The position numbers were made by a program, and so were the translations under genes. Positions 6,213-8,566 of a DNA stretch of 8,566 bases are shown here, piece after piece; the stretch's first letter is position 1, and every line of letters starts with the position of its first letter. The DNA is from an uncultured Bacilli bacterium (GTDB lineage Bacteria > Bacillota_I > Bacilli_A > RF39 > UBA660): assembly GCA_947624855.1 (NCBI GenBank), contig CANQMC010000051.1, positions 1-8,566 of the forward strand. Direction: 5' to 3'. Below the pieces are notes generated by a model that was not told where the DNA came from, did no database searches, and saw only the letters and a program-made list of their open reading frames with translations.

Positions 6213-6221
6213 TCTCACCTT
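6213..6221 (-). promoter_or_regulatory. ribosome-binding site deciding the GTG start at 6209
   Basis: AAGGTGAGA on the minus strand (6221-6213) precedes the GTG at 6209 by a normal gap of a few bases. The upstream in-frame GTG (6218-6216) lies inside this site and has only A/T-rich sequence before it. Confidence 0.6.
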
Positions 6222-6252
6222 TGTTATTATTATATAATAAAATTAAAAAAAA

Positions 6253-6873
6253 TTATACTGTTTTTTTATATTTACAAATACTTTTTAATAAACATTCTTG
6301 GCATTCAGGTTTTAGGGCTTTACATTTATAACGGCCAAATAAAACTAATTGATGATGAAGTCTACTCCAATCTTTTTTGGGAAATGCTTTCATTAGTTTT
6401 TGTTCAATAGTTAAAACATCATCATTTGGATTAGCATAACCTAGTCTAAGAGATACTCTAGCAACATGAGTATCAACTGCGATGGCAGGCACATTATAAA
6501 GATTTGATAAAACAACATTACATGTTTTTCTTCCAACTCCTGGTAAACTTTCTAAATAATTTCGATCATTGGGAACTTTTCCATTATAAAATTTACATAA
6601 ACTGATAGCTATTTCTTTTAAATATTCCGCTTTTTTAGTATAAGTACCACAGGGTTTTATAATTTTTTCAATTTCTTTTAATGAAGCTTTACTTAAAGTA
6701 AATATATCATATTTTTGAAATAGTTTTTTAGTTACTTCATTTACTCTTTTATCAGTACATCTAGCACTTAAAACGGTTGCTATTAATAATTCATAATCTT
6801 TATGATAAATAAGTTCACATTGAGCATTTGGATATAATTTATTTAAACTATCTATTAATAATTTATTCTTCAT
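6253..6873 (-). CDS. nth: endonuclease III, DNA glycosylase/AP lyase
   Basis: Nth removes oxidised pyrimidines from DNA and cuts the abasic site by beta-elimination in base-excision repair. The 206-residue protein is full length and has the helix-hairpin-helix LPGVGRKTCNVVL (110-122) with catalytic Lys116, the catalytic aspartate Asp134 in VDTHVAR, and a complete [4Fe-4S] ligand set Cys184-x6-Cys191-x2-Cys194-x5-Cys200. Two DNA-wedge positions are unusual: LSARCTD (34-40) has Arg37 where the family has Gln (E. coli Gln41), and CGTY (75-78) has Thr77 where E. coli has Leu81. The ATG overlaps the end of dnaD by 11 bases and has only a poor ribosome-binding site, so translation is probably coupled to dnaD. 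The dnaD-nth pair is a classic Bacillota arrangement, which supports both calls. Confidence 0.96.
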   Translation of the reverse strand: MKNKLLIDSLNKLYPNAQCELIYHKDYELLIATVLSARCTDKRVNEVTKKLFQKYDIFTLSKASLKEIEKIIKPCGTYTKKAEYLKEIAISLCKFYNGKVPNDRNYLESLPGVGRKTCNVVLSNLYNVPAIAVDTHVARVSLRLGYANPNDDVLTIEQKLMKAFPKKDWSRLHHQLVLFGRYKCKALKPECQECLLKSICKYKKTV

Positions 6874-7492
6874 CTTCTAACCAATTATAATCAAATAATT
6901 CCTTTCTATCTTCTTTTTTAGGTTGTCTTTCTCCTTGATTATTAACATCTTTCATTGTTTTAAAGCCTTTTTTGCTCCATTCATAAAGAATTTTATCAAT
7001 ATATCTTAAATTATTGGTACCATTGTAAACAGCTTCTTTTAAAGCTCCAATGATTAATTCTTCATTATAACCTTTTTCTAACCAACCATTTATTATTTCA
7101 TATTCAATACTTGTTATTAAACGACCAAATTCTTTTTCAAAAATACTATATATATCATTTTTAGTATTTTTTTTATTTTCTTTTTGTTGATCTTCGATTA
7201 ACATTTGATAAAAATTATCTAAATTAACATGCTCGATCATGCGATTATCAAGATCTTTAGCTGTATCTATACTTATTAATTTTTTAGATATTAAACTATT
7301 AAATACTTGATAGGCTGTATCTATATTTAAACCTAAGTTTTTACTTAATTTTTCAATATCTAAATAATTATTATAATCATTATCAAAATACATTAACATT
7401 AAAAATTCAGGTAAACTTAAATTTAATTCTAATGCTTTTTTAACATAAATACTATTGGTAACATATTTTTTACTTTTAAATAAGGTATCCAT
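6863..7492 (-). CDS. dnaD: DnaD-family replication initiation/restart protein
   Basis: DnaD helps remodel DNA and load the replicative helicase with DnaB and DnaI at oriC and at stalled forks in low-GC Gram-positives. The 209-residue protein has the N-terminal winged-helix DDBH1 domain (about 5-95; LSLPEFLMLMYF and the following helices), a lysine/asparagine-rich linker (about 100-112) and the DDBH2 domain (about 113-180). The signature YIDKILYEW (164-172) matches the family YxxxIxxxW motif that binds single-stranded DNA. The tail is charged and ends in acidic residues. A strong AGAAAGGAG ribosome-binding site precedes the ATG, and the cca stop is only 12 bases upstream, so it is co-transcribed with cca. 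It overlaps nth by 11 bases, the same order seen in Bacillus subtilis. Confidence 0.92.
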   Translation of the reverse strand: MDTLFKSKKYVTNSIYVKKALELNLSLPEFLMLMYFDNDYNNYLDIEKLSKNLGLNIDTAYQVFNSLISKKLISIDTAKDLDNRMIEHVNLDNFYQMLIEDQQKENKKNTKNDIYSIFEKEFGRLITSIEYEIINGWLEKGYNEELIIGALKEAVYNGTNNLRYIDKILYEWSKKGFKTMKDVNNQGERQPKKEDRKELFDYNWLEDEE

Positions 7493-7504
7493 ACTTTCTC
7501 CTTT

Positions 7505-8566
7505 CTAAATTAAATTATTTTGATTCTCTTTTAAATATTTAATAATATTACTTTTTTTATTTTTTAATTCACCATTTAATATTCTTTTTTCTAAATTATT
7601 TAAAATTATTTTTATTTTTTGAGAATAATCTATTCCTAAAACTTTTACTATATCTTTAGGAGTAATATTAATATCTTTTTGCTCATTTATAGGTAAATTA
7701 TTAGCTATTTTATTTATTTTTTGGCGATCAATATTTAATATTTCACCGGCAACTAAACATAAATATAAACCATATTTATATACTGTTAAATTAGTTATTT
7801 CCCCTTTTTTTAGTATTTTCTTTAAATTGGTAATGTTTTCTTTTTCAACTTTGGTAAATGGTAAATCATAAGCAATTTCAATTTGACTATACATACCCGC
7901 TATATTTTTTACAGGGGTTATATCTTTATAAGTTATTTTTAAATATTTTAATATGTTTAAATCTTCTAATAATTTTAAACCTTTTTTTAGATTAGGTGAT
8001 AATAATATTTTATCTAATTCTTCTCGAATACGAGTATTAGATAAAGTTAATATTTTTTTACTATGTTTTTGCATAGCTTTATATAACGAAGAATCAATAT
8101 TAAAATTTAAAACTGTAGCAAATCTTATAGCCCGCATAATTCTTAAAGGATCTTCGGTTAATTTAATTTCGGGATCTCCAATTATTTTTAATTTAAAATT
8201 TACTAAATCTTTGGTTCCATTTAATAAATCAATTATTTCTCCTTTACTATTCATACATATTGTATTTATAGTAAAATCCCGACGTTTTAAATCTTGCATA
8301 AGATTATTTATATAATTAAATTCAATAGGTTTGCGATTTTTATATTTTATTTCTTCACGATAAGTAGTTATTTCAAAGTGATATTCTTTTATTTTAAAAG
8401 CAATGCCTCCTAAATTTTTACTGTTTGATCCGGGAAATATCGCGATTAAATCTTTAGGGGTGGCATTAGTACAAATATCAATATCAAAAGAATTTTTGCC
8501 TAATAATAAATCTCTAACAAAACCTCCAATTATATAAGCTTCAAAACCTTTTTTTTCTATAGTGTC
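7505..8566 (-). CDS. cca: CCA tRNA nucleotidyltransferase, 5' end cut by window edge
   Basis: This enzyme adds or repairs the 3'-terminal CCA of tRNAs without a template. The reading frame stays open to the window edge, giving 353 residues; numbering is from the first visible codon. The first internal ATG (8299) is not the start, because catalytic residues lie upstream of it: the nucleotidyltransferase loop GGFVRD (14-19) and metal-binding Asp28 and Asp30 in FDIDIC. Downstream come RRDFTIN (95-101), EDPLRIMRAIRF, the REELDKIL region and the C-terminal tRNA-binding part (ITPKDIVKVLG, then LEKRILNGELKNKK). This is class II, Bacillus-type layout, with no HD domain. Bacillus homologues are close to 400 residues, so only about 10-20 N-terminal residues are missing. 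Whether it adds full CCA or only part cannot be decided by eye. It heads the visible part of the leftward cluster and ends 12 bases before dnaD. Confidence 0.95.
   Translation of the reverse strand, partial: DTIEKKGFEAYIIGGFVRDLLLGKNSFDIDICTNATPKDLIAIFPGSNSKNLGGIAFKIKEYHFEITTYREEIKYKNRKPIEFNYINNLMQDLKRRDFTINTICMNSKGEIIDLLNGTKDLVNFKLKIIGDPEIKLTEDPLRIMRAIRFATVLNFNIDSSLYKAMQKHSKKILTLSNTRIREELDKILLSPNLKKGLKLLEDLNILKYLKITYKDITPVKNIAGMYSQIEIAYDLPFTKVEKENITNLKKILKKGEITNLTVYKYGLYLCLVAGEILNIDRQKINKIANNLPINEQKDINITPKDIVKVLGIDYSQKIKIILNNLEKRILNGELKNKKSNIIKYLKENQNNLI

Noticed and set aside
6229..6257. TATAAT sequences upstream of the NlpC/P60 gene as a separate promoter
   Set aside because: Two TATAAT matches exist on the minus strand, but none has a recognisable -35 box at 16-18 bases. 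Short spacing from nth favours co-transcription.
7953..8315. 120-codon open frame on the plus strand opposite cca
   Set aside because: It is antisense to conserved CCA-adding enzyme motifs, so it is a shadow of cca's codon bias rather than a gene.
8544..8556. Run of eight A residues before GG in cca as a frameshifting or slippage site
   Set aside because: The reading frame is intact through it, no stimulatory structure is apparent, and A-runs are common in this AT-rich DNA.
1..8566. tRNA, rRNA, riboswitch, CRISPR, insertion sequence or prophage features
   Set aside because: No locally GC-richer structured stretch, spaced direct repeats, transposase or phage-type gene could be seen; the XRE regulator alone is not evidence of a mobile element.

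Overview
The window comes from a very AT-rich, low-GC Gram-positive-type bacterium. Gene content and order point to Bacillota, most likely a Bacilli/Mollicutes-related lineage that keeps a cell wall: ftsY next to ylxM, dnaD overlapping nth, a class II CCA-adding enzyme, a SpoIIIE/FtsK translocase and a wall-directed NlpC/P60 enzyme. All tryptophans in the readable genes are TGG, and all nine visible stops are TAA (6) or TAG (3). The code therefore looks standard (TGA is not Trp), although TGA is not used as a stop here. The exact taxon is inference.

Layout. Positions 1-51 (-) hold the first 17 codons of a gene that leaves the window. Positions 52-266 are a divergent regulatory region with two inverted repeats. 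Next is a small regulator with two tandem XRE-type helix-turn-helix domains (267-791, +). A hairpin at 796-812 separates it from the convergent ftsY-ylxM unit (2101 to 814, -), which overlaps by 11 bases. Positions 2102-2238 hold back-to-back promoters for ftsY and for ftsK/spoIIIE (2239-4461, +). A membrane-anchored, cysteine-free thioredoxin-fold-like protein (4523-5026, +) follows with its own promoter. A bidirectional terminator (5028-5059) separates it from a four-gene leftward cluster, cca > dnaD > nth > NlpC/P60 protein (8566 to 5058, -). The cca gene is cut by the window's right edge.

Functions. Most of the window is housekeeping: co-translational protein targeting (FtsY, with YlxM as its usual partner), chromosome segregation at division (FtsK/SpoIIIE), replication restart/initiation (DnaD), base-excision repair (Nth), tRNA 3'-end maturation (Cca) and wall remodelling (NlpC/P60 with a BIG2 domain). 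The less ordinary parts are the tandem-HTH regulator with its dyad-rich divergent region, the thioredoxin-like protein without a redox motif, an Nth whose two DNA-wedge positions are both substituted, and the absence of ffh after ylxM. I see no mobile element, CRISPR array, RNA gene or clearly new multi-gene system. Three coding starts were set from ribosome-binding-site placement or from reading past the first internal ATG; these are explained in the entries.
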